Source of the DNA: Trichomonas vaginalis G3
Taxonomy: Eukaryota; Parabasalia; Trichomonadida; Trichomonadidae
Assembly: GCF_026262505.1 (NCBI RefSeq)
Contig: NC_067206.1
Span: 2,294,001 to 2,358,000 of the forward strand
Length of the DNA stretch: 64,000 nt
Reading direction: 5' to 3'
Shown: piece by piece, positions 49,850-59,695 of the stretch
Layout of the letters: each line of letters begins with the position of its first letter
Position numbering within the stretch: position 1 is the stretch's first letter
Program-made: the position numbers and the translations under genes
The notes under the pieces: generated by a model
Seen by the model: only the letters and a program-made list of their open reading frames with translations
The model's database searches: none
What the model was told of the DNA's origin: nothing

Positions 49850-49947
49850 ATTATTTTTGAAGAACTGAAGGTGCTACCATGTTACCATGTGCTACCAGGT
49901 TAATTAACTTCTCTGAAAAAATGAGACAACATGACATTTTGACAACA
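49850..49947 (+). repeat. ~100-bp Maverick repeat, copy C
   Basis: Direct copy, 121 bases after copy B; ends 100 bases before the primase-helicase start codon. Confidence 0.9.
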
Positions 49948-50047
49948 GTCCTGGAAATGATTTGTCATGACTTCATCGTAATGAGTGTAAATGACCCAAA
50001 AATAATGTTAGTTTTAAAATTATTTTTATTTTTTTATTCCTATATAA

Positions 50048-52360
50048 ATGACAGCAACAAACAACAACAGCAACTATATCGTTTCTGATGAAAAAGTTAT
50101 TGATTCATTAGCTGAGGAATTAGTTGTGGCAGAAACTAAAACCCTCAACGAAAGAATTGGTGAAAACAAGATTGATTTACATAACTACCTCAAACATGAT
50201 GGAGGAAGAGGAAGGAAAACTGGTATGGCTTTATTAGTAAATAAAATTTCAAATTTAACGATTATAGATGTTGATATCAATAAATCATACAATGATGAAC
50301 TTAAAGAAACAGTTAGAAAAGATATTTTATCAAAACTTTCGGATAAAGATGTTATCGTTAAAACCGCTTCAGGAGGTCTTCACATTTATTGCAACACTAA
50401 TTTCTTCTATTCAACCTCGAACAGAATGATTAAATGTTATTCCTGCAATGATTATGATATTGACATAATGACTTCAATGGATGAATCAAAGCGTTCTTTA
50501 GTAGTTATGGCTGATTCAAGAGTTCGCAAGAATGCAACAGAACCAATCAATACATACTCATTCATTCGTGGAAGTTATGACTCGACCATAACCAGAACAG
50601 TGAATGATATATTAAATGATTTGAATATTAAGGTAAGAGTTGAACAGAAGAACGAAGAAATAAAGACTATCATGAATGAAAACAAAGATGTACACATTGA
50701 CGATAAACTTGCCCAGAGCATAGTTGATGGCATCAGTGATTTTGAAGTACATAATGACGGTGGAAACATGAATTTAGAAAAAGAAGTTACATTATTCACA
50801 CTGTTTCAAGCAATTAATTCGTTACCTAATCATTTAATTAATGAAGCCTACGATAACGTTTATAACTTCTGCAATTTAACTGAAAATGCAAAAAGTAATT
50901 TTGAAAAAGCACGTAGTAGATATGCACATTTAATGACTTCTCCATTTGTTTTGGTGAAGATTCTAAAACTTTATCAAAAGGAATATTATGATGAATACGT
51001 TTTACCTTTATTACGTAAGCCAAAAATAACATTTGATATAAAACTTGATGACTCGTTTTTGATAACAGATATTAGACGCAAGGCTGAAAATCATCAGTAT
51101 AAAAACAGTTCTGAAGTAATTGAGGATTTATCACGTGTAATCCGTTTTGTAGATTGTGGAAACAAATACTTCATTCAAAAGGACTATAATATCCACGACA
51201 AAATGAATCAAATATCATTCGTTCTTCAATCAAACATGAAAGAGTCACTCAAAATGATTAAATTATTTAAAGAAGAAGGTAAAACAATAACAGCATGGGA
51301 TGTACTACTAAATCAATTGTCTTCATTAACTGTTAAGGGTGTTTGCTTTAAATCTGATTCTCCAGATGTTTTCTCAACGTTTCAAGGTTATAAATACAAC
51401 GTTCTCGAAAAGCCTGATTACTCAAAAATTGAGATGTTTATGAATTTCATTAAAGAAGCCATTTGTGATAATAACGATGAAGTGTATAAATACCTTCTCG
51501 GCTGGATTGCATCAATGATTCAACATCCTGGAATCAAGAATGAAACAGCAATTATTTTGAAAGGACTTCAGGGAACAGGTAAAAACAGATTTACAGACAT
51601 TATTTCTGAACTTCTCGCCGGTTATTCATGTAAAAACATTACTGAAATAAGTGAGCTAACGGGTAATTTCAATTCAGTAGTTGAGAATAAAATGCTTCTT
51701 GTACTTAATGAACTCAAGAATGTAGGTGAAGATAGACTCGCAAACTTCAACGCTTTGAAATCAATTATTACGGATAATGAGATTAGAATTAATGAAAAGA
51801 ATCAACCCAGAAGAACTGCTTAGAACGTTGCAAACTTCATTTTCGTAACTAATAACGTCTACCCTGTCAAAATTGAAGTTGGAGACAGAAGATACGTAGT
51901 TTTAAGAGTTAATGGTAAATTCAAGGGTCAATTTGATTACTTCAAGAATTTAATGGATTCATGCACTAAGGAATTTTATGATAACCTTTTAACATATTTT
52001 ATGCAATATGACCTTTCATCATTTAATGTACGAATCATACCGATGACTGAAGCCAAACAAGATTTAATAGAATTATCAACAAATCCTTTAGATGTATGGA
52101 TAAATACACATTATGATGAATTGTGTGCAGGTATGACGTGTAAAAATGCTCTATTCTGCAAACCATCAGACATGAAAGACAAGAATTTTCAAATGAGCAT
52201 TAAGGATAAATGTGATAGGAAACATAGAAGAATAGACGATAAACAAACATGGTGTTATGTTTTGAAAGAAGAAATGAAAGGATTATATAAACAGGTTGAA
52301 CCAAATGATAATGATGATTCATTTACTGACGATGAAATACCTGTAAATGATGCTTTATAA
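50048..52360 (+). pseudogene. Primase / SF3 helicase-type replication protein (DUF5906-like), broken
   Basis: The N-terminal half resembles a prim-pol domain: NLTIIDVDINKSYND gives a DxD pair and TASGGLHIYCNTNF an SGGxHxY motif. The C-terminal half is an SF3 helicase of the virus type: Walker A GLQGTGKNRFTDI and Walker B-like KMLLVLNELK, then FVTNN. Such fused proteins start and unwind DNA replication in viruses and plasmids. About one break. Confidence 0.75.
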
Positions 52361-52397
52361 AGTATGATTTGAATTTATTTTTGCCTTCCTCCTGCTG

Positions 52398-52659
52398 TGT
52401 TGTCAAAATGTCATGTTGTCTCATTTTTTCAGAGAAGTTAATTAACCTGGTAGCACATGGTAACATGGTAGCACCTTCAGTTCTTCAAAAATAATTCATA
52501 AATACCTTCCTCCTGCTGTGTTGTCAAAATGTCATGTTGTCTCATTTTTTCAGAGAAGTTAATTAACCTGGTAGCACATGGTAACATGGTAGCACCTTCA
52601 GTTCTTCAAAAATAATTCATAAATACCTTCCTCCTGTGTTGTCAAAATGTCATGTTGTC
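52398..52659 (-). repeat. Inverted array of the ~100-bp Maverick repeat
   Basis: Two near-full copies (52398-52497 and 52519-52618, again 121 bases apart) and a partial third (52636-52659), all in the opposite orientation to copies A-C. Together with A-C they bracket the KilA-N and primase-helicase genes. Confidence 0.9.
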
Positions 52660-52704
52660 ACAAACTTTAGAATGGCATAATTTAAATTTTTATTTTTATC
52701 ATAA

Positions 52705-52869
52705 ATGGATACCCCACAAGCTCAAAATTTACCACGAATCATAACAAGGGAGGAAACGATAAAAATGATGCGAGAACTTGCTAAAAATAACAAACCACTA
52801 AAACTGAGAAAATGTGGTTATGCAGTAATGATGGAAAGAGAGACGTTGTCGAAGAAGAATAAAAATTAA
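52705..52869 (+). CDS. Small basic Maverick protein, 54 aa
   Basis: Lys/Arg-rich (MMRELAKNNKPLKLRKCGY), preceded by the T-rich upstream motif (TTTTTATTTTTATCATAAATG). It overlaps the convergent next gene by four bases. Function unknown. Confidence 0.45.
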   Translation: MDTPQAQNLPRIITREETIKMMRELAKNNKPLKLRKCGYAVMMERETLSKKNKN

Positions 52870-53162
52870 ATTTGGATTGAGTTTAAAAATTCATCTTTAT
52901 TAAATTCATCTCTTCCAATCAATTTATTTATTCTATTAAATTCTTTTATTTTTGCTTCACTCAGTTTAAGGATTGAACGGTAAGTTTCTAACTTTTCAAT
53001 TATTTCCTTCTTCTCTTTATCGTTTTCAATTACTTTAGTTTTATGGGCATCAACCCCACCGCATTGCGGCTTCTTTTTGTAATAGCATATTTTTGATTTA
53101 ATTCTGTTTAGTTTCTTTTTATATTCATCGTCTGGACTCTTGGCTGCTTCGTTGTCACTCAT
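52866..53162 (-). CDS. Small coiled-coil Maverick protein, 98 aa
   Basis: Acidic start (MSDNEAAKSPDDEY), then Lys-rich with a predicted coiled coil. A CYYKKKPQCGG stretch sits in the middle. It lies directly downstream of the integrase on the same strand. Function unknown. Confidence 0.5.
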   Translation of the reverse strand: MSDNEAAKSPDDEYKKKLNRIKSKICYYKKKPQCGGVDAHKTKVIENDKEKKEIIEKLETYRSILKLSEAKIKEFNRINKLIGRDEFNKDEFLNSIQI

Positions 53163-53181
53163 TTCTTACGAATTAAAAAAA

Positions 53182-54702
53182 TTAAATATTATTTAAATAT
53201 AATGGGGTAATAAAATAAATTGGAATTTCTATTAATTTATTGTCAACTTCAACTAATGCATTGCCGTTAATATATCTAACAAATTCAGCTATTGTGTCAA
53301 ATCTTCGTCTTCTTTTTGTCATTGATTTATCAGTTTTTCCATAATCGAGATGAATCAAAACTTTATCCCCTTGTTTAAAATTCATGAGCCCCGAATTAAT
53401 TTGTTCACGTTTAACATCATTCAACCTTTCCATTTGCTTTCTAATATATTCCCATTCTTTTGAAATATCATTTTTCATTTCCACTGGTTTCATGTTTATT
53501 GTTCTATGCCATGTATTATTGTAATAATATACTAACTGTTGTATGATGGAGTCATGATTTCCATCCCAGTATATCTGACCGTTAACCCCTAACGCATCTC
53601 TAAGAGTTCTCATTACCGCATCAACTATTTTATTATGAAACGTATATGGAGAGGATGAAAAGAAAAAATTAATTTGTGGGAAATAATGAGTCATAGTTGC
53701 CTGAAATCCTTTATCACCATCACCCCTGATATTATCTACTCTTTCATGATCTAGTAAGTATTGTATAGCTCTTCTTGTTTCCTGTTCTGTTTTCCCTTTC
53801 ACTGGAATGCAATATAAATATCTAGTGTTAATGTTAATGGCAAATAAATAAGTAACGTTTCCTTTTGAATATTCCAGATGATCGATTTCGTATGAATATG
53901 GATATGGTGCAAATGAAGGGCGACTAAATTTTTCCTTTAACGGTTGAATTTTTGGGTCAATTGGTTTATTTAATATCTTGAAATCCTTTTTAAAATCTTT
54001 TTGCTTCTTTAATGTTTGAAATGGATATAATAAAGTGAATGATGAAGGATTAACTGAAGGAGGAGGAGGTACTGTCGTTGGAGGTTTTGGTGTTGCAAGT
54101 GGTTTAATTTTATCTGCTTTGATTTTGGATTTCATTCCCCCCTTCATTAATTCTGGATGTATTCTATTCATTTGTTTTAAATATGCTGTATATAAAGGTT
54201 TGATATACTTTCCCGCTTCGAGTTTATGTTGAAGGATGAATTCCAAAAGTTGATCTTCATTTAAAAGTCGGGCGGAATATGGTTTAACTAATGAATCATA
54301 AATTAAAGCTTGTGCTTCATTTATGGTCTGAAGGACCTGGGCGTTTTGCACCTTTTGTTTTTGTTCCTTTGGCTTTTGCGGCTCAGGATTATATAATTTA
54401 TATAATTCATCAATATCTTCTTCTGTTAATACTTTATTTTTGAAATCTTTCAACTGTTTAAGTTGTGATTTAGTTTTTCCCTTTGAATATTCATTATTTT
54501 TAATTTTGTCTTTAATTTTAGAAATTATTCTATCATGATATTTCAAAATTTCATTTTTATAATATGGATAATAATATTCCATATCATCACCCGTTATATT
54601 GTTATCATATTTTTGGAGATATGCTTTTAAATCATAATAATCAAGAAAATTTTGATTAAATACTAAATCAGCAATTAAAATTTTTAAATCTACGTTATCC
54701 AT
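53182..54702 (-). CDS. Maverick rve integrase
   Basis: 506 residues. The N-terminal ~250 residues are helical, Lys-rich and Pro-rich. The catalytic core of the retroviral-integrase (rve) fold spans about 268-430: the first acidic residue in YEIDHLEYSKGN, the second in NIRGDGDKGF, and the final catalytic helix around FHNKIVDAVMRTLRD. After it comes YYNNTWHRTINMKPVE, the usual integrase C-terminal consensus, and a small beta-barrel (GDKVLIHLDYG, ITPLYL). It joins the element's inverted ends to target DNA and explains the 6-bp duplication. It looks whole; its ATG is preceded by the T-rich motif. Confidence 0.85.
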   Translation of the reverse strand: MDNVDLKILIADLVFNQNFLDYYDLKAYLQKYDNNITGDDMEYYYPYYKNEILKYHDRIISKIKDKIKNNEYSKGKTKSQLKQLKDFKNKVLTEEDIDELYKLYNPEPQKPKEQKQKVQNAQVLQTINEAQALIYDSLVKPYSARLLNEDQLLEFILQHKLEAGKYIKPLYTAYLKQMNRIHPELMKGGMKSKIKADKIKPLATPKPPTTVPPPPSVNPSSFTLLYPFQTLKKQKDFKKDFKILNKPIDPKIQPLKEKFSRPSFAPYPYSYEIDHLEYSKGNVTYLFAININTRYLYCIPVKGKTEQETRRAIQYLLDHERVDNIRGDGDKGFQATMTHYFPQINFFFSSSPYTFHNKIVDAVMRTLRDALGVNGQIYWDGNHDSIIQQLVYYYNNTWHRTINMKPVEMKNDISKEWEYIRKQMERLNDVKREQINSGLMNFKQGDKVLIHLDYGKTDKSMTKRRRRFDTIAEFVRYINGNALVEVDNKLIEIPIYFITPLYLNNI

Positions 54703-54830
54703 TTATATAAAAATAAAATCAATGTTTTAAGGGTGCCCACCTCTTTTTGAATCATAGTATCAAAACCATTATTAACGGTTCCTTTTGTCTCTTCTGTGGC
54801 ATTTCATTAAGAATAAAATTTTAAATTGTA

Positions 54831-55619
54831 TTAAATAAATGGCATACAACATCCATTTTCACAACATACAGCCTTAGTGTGTGCTCCTGTTAATGCAGTC
54901 TTACCGATTGTTAAGCGAGTCATTGACCCGTTTTTAAGTTGTAAATTAATATTCTGACCATCAAATATCACTTTATCATTTATTATATCCAAATATTTTT
55001 TAGGTGTTAATTGCTTATTTTGTCTTAAACTAACACCCTTCATTTTTTGTGCAATCTTTTTAAAATCACTTCCATCAATTGAACCGTTGAATGATGTATA
55101 ACACTTAGGACATAAAGCAACCATGTTATCACCTTGTTTCTCAATTGCTAAACCCAATAATTTTTTCTCATGTGCTTTTTCTTCAGCTTTATTCTTTAAT
55201 TTAGGTTTAAATTTCTCATCAAAACAGAAGAAATCAAAAGGTGCGAATTTGAAAATGTTTTTATCATAAAATTGTTTATCGGTAACAATTGCTTGAAATG
55301 CTTGAGTGTTAGGAAGATTTGGGTCGCCAGCGATTGCCCAATAAGATGAATCAGTATCACCTTCAATGAAATGAAAACGATTAACATCCATGCATTTATA
55401 CATAAAATCATAAATGAAAACTAAATACCAGTATTTAGCATTATCTAAAGTGAAGAATGCCTCTTGTAAACATGTATCACATCTATAAAATCTATCTTTG
55501 AGCATCACTTGATATGTATCTTCACCTATTTCTCTTATGTTTTTAAACTTATTTGACATACATGCAACGCGTGCCTTCTGTGCATTCATTATTTTAGTCT
55601 TTTTCCTTAATTTTTTCAT
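54831..55619 (-). pseudogene. Family B DNA polymerase, C-terminal fragment
   Basis: Contains the polymerase motif C GDTDSSYW and, downstream, KKLLGLAIEKQG, as in protein-primed B-family polymerases of Polintons. A Cys-rich segment (CCENGCC) ends it. Most of the polymerase, including exonuclease and fingers regions, is absent, so this copy could not replicate the element. Confidence 0.75.
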
Positions 55620-55932
55620 CTATTTCATCTCTTATTTTTTTCAGTTTTTCAATTTCATCGTATTCATCATCATCTTTAATCCGTTCTTCATAATATTCAG
55701 GGAAAACATCAGGTTCTTTTGGTTTTTCTTCTTCAGATGTAGGATATAAGAAATTTATAACATCATCTTTATTCATTTTTCCATCATAATCTAAATCATT
55801 TAATAACTCAGCAAATTTTTGACAATTTCTTAAATAATATTTACTAACTTCATAACACATCTCATCTAATATATCCTTTATTTCCTCATTTGTGAATCCC
55901 AATTTTTTAACGTCGTTAGTTTTGACGCTCAT
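55594..55932 (-). CDS. Maverick acidic protein, 112 aa
   Basis: ATG at 55932, preceded by the T-rich Maverick motif. Acidic; a segment LNDLDYDGKMNKDDVINFL resembles an EF-hand calcium-binding loop (D-x-D-G-x-x), and the C-terminus is coiled coil. It overlaps the polymerase fragment by 26 bases. Function unknown. Confidence 0.55.
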   Translation of the reverse strand: MSVKTNDVKKLGFTNEEIKDILDEMCYEVSKYYLRNCQKFAELLNDLDYDGKMNKDDVINFLYPTSEEEKPKEPDVFPEYYEERIKDDDEYDEIEKLKKIRDEIDEKIKEKD

Positions 55933-55983
55933 TTCATACAAAATAAAAATAAATTATTCAAAAATGTAAGACATGAATTTTTA

Positions 55984-56736
55984 AAGTTTATTTTTTATTC
56001 ATGAAAATAATTATATCTGATTTCTTTTACTCTCTCATACATACTAGATTTGAAGAATTCGGAACTTTTACCATAATCTCCTAAATGTTTTCTTATCCCT
56101 AACGTGTGCCAGTTATTATATGAAAATGAATAAACTTTATCTTTATCTTTACACCTTTCATCACTTCCAATATATTTATATCTCAGTTTTGATTTAGCAT
56201 TTTCATATTCATTAACGTTTAATAATTCACAGTCTTCCTTTTTAAATAAATGTTTAAGATATTCAGGATTTAATACTCTACGTTTATATGCTCCTAACTT
56301 AGTTCTAAAGGTTTTTCTACAAAATTTAGGAATTCCATCCTCTTTAATGTCATCAATGATTTCCATTTCATTATTTTCAATTTCTTCTTCTCGTTTATGA
56401 GGTCTTTGATTATGACTCCATTGATTCCATGAAATTAAATATTCTTTATCATTATATTTATACCTCATTAGCTTATTTTGGCTTTCATATTCATTTAATA
56501 ATTCACAATCTTCATTTTTAAATTGAAGTTTAACCCATTCAGGATTTAAACAATGTTTAATTAATCGCGGAATATCTGACATCATCTATATATAGCTTCT
56601 TTTATAAAAGATAAAAAATAAATTATTTTAAAATTAATGTTAATTTTTTAATGATTTATAAATAAATATATTTTAATGCATCGTCGATATATAGATGTAA
56701 CAAAAAAAGTCACACAACCCTTCCTATCCTACTACT
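55984..56736 (-). repeat. Right terminal inverted repeat of the Maverick
   Basis: The outer ~200 bases (56537-56736) match the left end in inverted orientation. The longer inner part carries a complete gene whose shortened copy is in the left arm. Confidence 0.85.
55995..56585 (-). CDS. Terminal-repeat gene of the Maverick, two-repeat protein, 196 aa
   Basis: Two similar units occur: LNPEWVKLQFKNEDCELLNEYE and LNPEYLKHLFKKEDCELLNVNE, each followed by LRYKY or MRYKY and a WNQW or NNWH motif. The repeats are basic and Trp-rich, which could suit DNA binding at the element end, but no family was recognised. It lies within the right terminal repeat and starts 152 bases from the element end. Confidence 0.6.
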   Translation of the reverse strand: MMSDIPRLIKHCLNPEWVKLQFKNEDCELLNEYESQNKLMRYKYNDKEYLISWNQWSHNQRPHKREEEIENNEMEIIDDIKEDGIPKFCRKTFRTKLGAYKRRVLNPEYLKHLFKKEDCELLNVNEYENAKSKLRYKYIGSDERCKDKDKVYSFSYNNWHTLGIRKHLGDYGKSSEFFKSSMYERVKEIRYNYFHE

Positions 56737-56742
56737 GTCTAT
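56737..56742. repeat. Target-site duplication of the Maverick, right copy
   Basis: GTCTAT immediately follows the right end, identical to the left copy. Confidence 0.85.
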
Positions 56743-57568
56743 AATTTCGTTGTTATATTTAAAAAATGAGCTTAGAAATGATTAGTAAAAGCGAAAGGGT
56801 TGATTGAATGATATGTATGTTAATGTCATCGATTTTTGAGAGGATAAATTCGCAATGCTTAGCTTCTTCTTTAAGAGGTAATTGAACAACAAAGAATTAA
56901 TTATCATAAGATAATAAATATCAAATAGACAGATAATTGAGAAAAACGATAAAAATATTATGTTGAATCTATAGAAAAAAAAATAGTCATGAAAAGTGGA
57001 TTATCGAAAAAAATTAGAAATATTAATAAGAAGATTGCAAAAGATTATTTATGTGAAAATTAAAGATGGAGTAAACTATAGAAACGTGCTGACGTAAAAA
57101 TATCACTCACAAAATAGTAACGAATATAAAATTTTCATTGTGAATGAGGTTATATGAATACAGACATAGAAGATGGGAAGATAGCCGATCAAAATTTTGA
57201 AAGTAAATGAAATTGCTTTTTGAAAGCAAAAATAAAAACCATTTGGAAATAGGAAAGAATGGATTGAATTGAAATGATAAATGTTAATGCGCCGAGAATG
57301 CAATAAAGATTGTAAAAATTTTGAGAGTTAGATGGGCCGAAACCGGAAAAGATGTTAAAGTTGATATTTAATAATAATAGAGTTTGATGAGCAAATCTCT
57401 ATTGATAGTTTTCACATTTATACAAAATTTTTTGAATCGTTCTCAAAAAGCAATTTGATTATTTGAAAAAGCGAGACTTTAAATATTATTAATCATTAAT
57501 AATTTTAGTATATATTTTAAAAATAAAATGATATATATAATTAGAATTCAAATCTAATTGAATTGAAT
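56743..57568. other. Intergenic, nothing recognised
   Basis: AT-rich DNA between the Maverick and the next element; no supported gene. Confidence 0.5.
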
Positions 57569-57572
57569 TTAA

Positions 57573-58669
57573 GGGTCCACTGTAAGGCCAAATAAGGCCT
57601 ATCGTCGTCCCAAAAATATTGCTCAAGATGGTGTTTTTACTAAGGCCCAAAACTTAAAAAAGCACAAAAAAATTAACTTTACTCTTTTGAGATCCTTATC
57701 AGATATGCATCAATTTGATGCAGTATCGCAGTTCGAATCTGATTTTTTAATGTAGATATACTCTAACATTCTTGAAAAAATGCAAAATAATATTAATTAA
57801 GCTTTTCATTTCTGTATCATACACGAAACAAAATCATTCATTATACTAAACTTTATCAAAGTTTGAATAATGAAAAAAAAAATATATCTAAATTTTTACA
57901 TTGAGTCGGCTATTGATATGGTTAATATTAAATCTTGTAACAACGGGCATTGGCCAAAATAATACCCGCTAAAATACACAATTTTTTAAAATTTTATCAA
58001 TTTGTTATGGTGCATATTTATGACAATGAATAAAATGCTTATCCTTCATAAGTAAATACATAATTTATGCTTAAACACAAAAAATAACACGAAAATTGTT
58101 GGCCAACATATCAAAACTAAGGATAATGTTTTGAATATATAAGCAATAATACTTTGTCTAGAGAATTAAATTTGTGCTATCTAATTGTCAATTCTTTGAA
58201 TTTTTTTTTAATGCAAGATATCCCGGCATTGGCCTCAATGAATATAAACTACATGCATCATAATATTAGTTTGTAATAGCATAAAAGCGAAATTCCTAAT
58301 TTCTTCTCAAATAAATTCCTAAAAAAACATCGGAATTAATGATTGGAAATAGGTCAAAAAAATTCCTAATATAAAACTTATACTTAAGATAAAATCAAAA
58401 TTCGAAAATATCTATTTTTCAAAACACGCATCCAAAAGCGAAAAAATTCGAAAAAATCATGTTCTTATAAAACTCGCCGATTTTGCAATTTTTATCCGAT
58501 TTGAAGTGATAGAATATATTACCATCTTACAAAAACATATACTTCATTATTCCATTCACAAAATATTAATCAGAACACTAGGAAAAGTGTATTTTCGAAA
58601 AAAGACGATAACGATTATTTGCAAATCGCCTCTTAATTTTGAGAGACTTTCAATTTTTACAGTGGACCC
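57573..58669. mobile_element. Non-autonomous DNA element with 13-bp inverted ends
   Basis: 1097 bp with perfect ends GGGTCCACTGTAA (57573-57585) and its reverse complement (58657-58669), each flanked outside by TTAA (57569-57572 and 58670-58673). The TTAA suggests a piggyBac-like target; a TA duplication with an AGGGTCCACTG end (Tc1/mariner type) fits the same bases. No transposase frame is visible inside. Confidence 0.7.
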
Positions 58670-58673
58670 TTAA

Positions 58674-59137
58674 ATCTTTGAAATAAAATTACTAGATTGT
58701 ATAATACTGAATATTTTTAAACTAAAAAATGTAATAAAAAACCACCATTCAAAAAATAATCTTTAAGAAAGTTATGATCCACTTTAATATATTGTATTCT
58801 GTCAATCAAATATAAGATTTATTGATCAAATCTCTAAGAACAACTGTTTGAAATTTTTCACAAAATATGATATATTTTTCTTGTTTATAATTAATACTTA
58901 ATGATACTAAAAATTTGATTCAAATTTTGTGCCAATATATTTGTCCAATTTTCAATGATTCCAAATAATATTATTATTGTGTCCTCGTATTAAGCTAATA
59001 TTCTCAAATTTTAGCAAAAAATCGTTTTTACGTTTTCCTTCAAAAAGCAATTTTGAATGGCGTTAAAATTTTAAATTATCAAAAATTGAGAACCTTTTCA
59101 AAAAATGTATCAATTGAGGAAATTTTTTTATTTCACA
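58674..59137. other. Intergenic, nothing recognised
   Basis: AT-rich promoter-side spacer of the Myb gene. Nothing else seen. Confidence 0.5.
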
Positions 59138-59142
59138 TCATT
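59138..59142 (+). promoter_or_regulatory. Initiator (Inr) of the Myb gene
   Basis: TCATT, followed by TTTCTC, 14 bases before the chosen ATG at 59156; it matches the TCAYW consensus. Transcription from here would exclude the upstream ATG at 59105. Confidence 0.7.
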
Positions 59143-59155
59143 TTTCTCAGAGATA

Positions 59156-59695
59156 ATGAGTAACACAAGGCATTTCTTTACGCCAGCAGAAGATCAGATG
59201 ATTCTTAAATGGAGAGAACGAAGCCCTGATGCTCCATGGGCTGAAATTGCAAAGAAACTTAAAAACAAAACAGCAAAACAATGCAATGATCGCTACAACA
59301 AACATCTCAAAATAGCAAGGAATGATGAACCATGGTCAGTTTCTGAAGATAGGCTACTTAAAGAACTCGTTGAAGAGCATGGCCACAACTGGGTTATCGT
59401 TTCCAAGCTTTTGGGTACCAGATCCAACATCGAAACCAAGAATAGATGGTCTGTTCTCGTCAGAATGCAAAACAGCTTGAAAAAGAAATCTAAGAAAGTA
59501 AAACCCAAGAAGCAAATGGAAACTCCAGCTCCAAGCGTGCCTTCTCCTACACCAGCTGAACCGCAAGCAACAGCTGAAGAGTTCGTTTTTTTTGACCAAG
59601 CATTTGGCGAAATTGAAAATAACTGGTTCAACTTGGACCAGCCCTTCAAAGCAGAAGTCGAAGATTTTAGCGAGACTTTCAATTGGTTTGTATGA
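59156..59695 (+). CDS. R2R3 Myb transcription factor
   Basis: 179 residues from the ATG at 59156; the open frame begins at 59105, but the initiator lies between the two ATGs, so the inner one is used. R2 covers about 6-52 (FFTPAEDQMILKW, then WAEIAKKLKNKTAKQCNDRYNKHL) and R3 about 56-105 (PWSVSEDRLLKELVEEHGHNW, IETKNRWSVLV). The first R2 Trp is Phe here. A Lys-rich nuclear-signal-like run (SLKKKSKKVKPKK) and an acidic, Phe-rich tail follow. T. vaginalis Myb factors of this size control iron-responsive and other genes; the target of this one is unknown. Confidence 0.92.
   Translation: MSNTRHFFTPAEDQMILKWRERSPDAPWAEIAKKLKNKTAKQCNDRYNKHLKIARNDEPWSVSEDRLLKELVEEHGHNWVIVSKLLGTRSNIETKNRWSVLVRMQNSLKKKSKKVKPKKQMETPAPSVPSPTPAEPQATAEEFVFFDQAFGEIENNWFNLDQPFKAEVEDFSETFNWFV

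Larger units (their letters stand above)
38530..56736. mobile_element. Maverick/Polinton element, broken
   Basis: 18.2 kb bounded by inverted repeats beginning AGTAGTAGGATAGG and by a 6-bp duplication GTCTAT, both typical of Polintons. Recognisable parts are a small amphipathic protein pair, a major-capsid-like protein, an FtsK/HerA-type packaging ATPase, several unknown proteins on both strands, a tail-collar-like protein, a KilA-N protein, a primase/SF3 helicase-type protein, an rve integrase and a C-terminal fragment of a B-family polymerase. No cysteine protease was found. It has about ten breaks and could not be whole. The outer ~200 bp of the two ends differ at only about two positions, so the insertion looks young. 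Confidence 0.93.

Noticed and set aside
59105-59155. Upstream ATG of the Myb gene
   Set aside because: A good initiator (TCATT) lies between it and the inner ATG at 59156.
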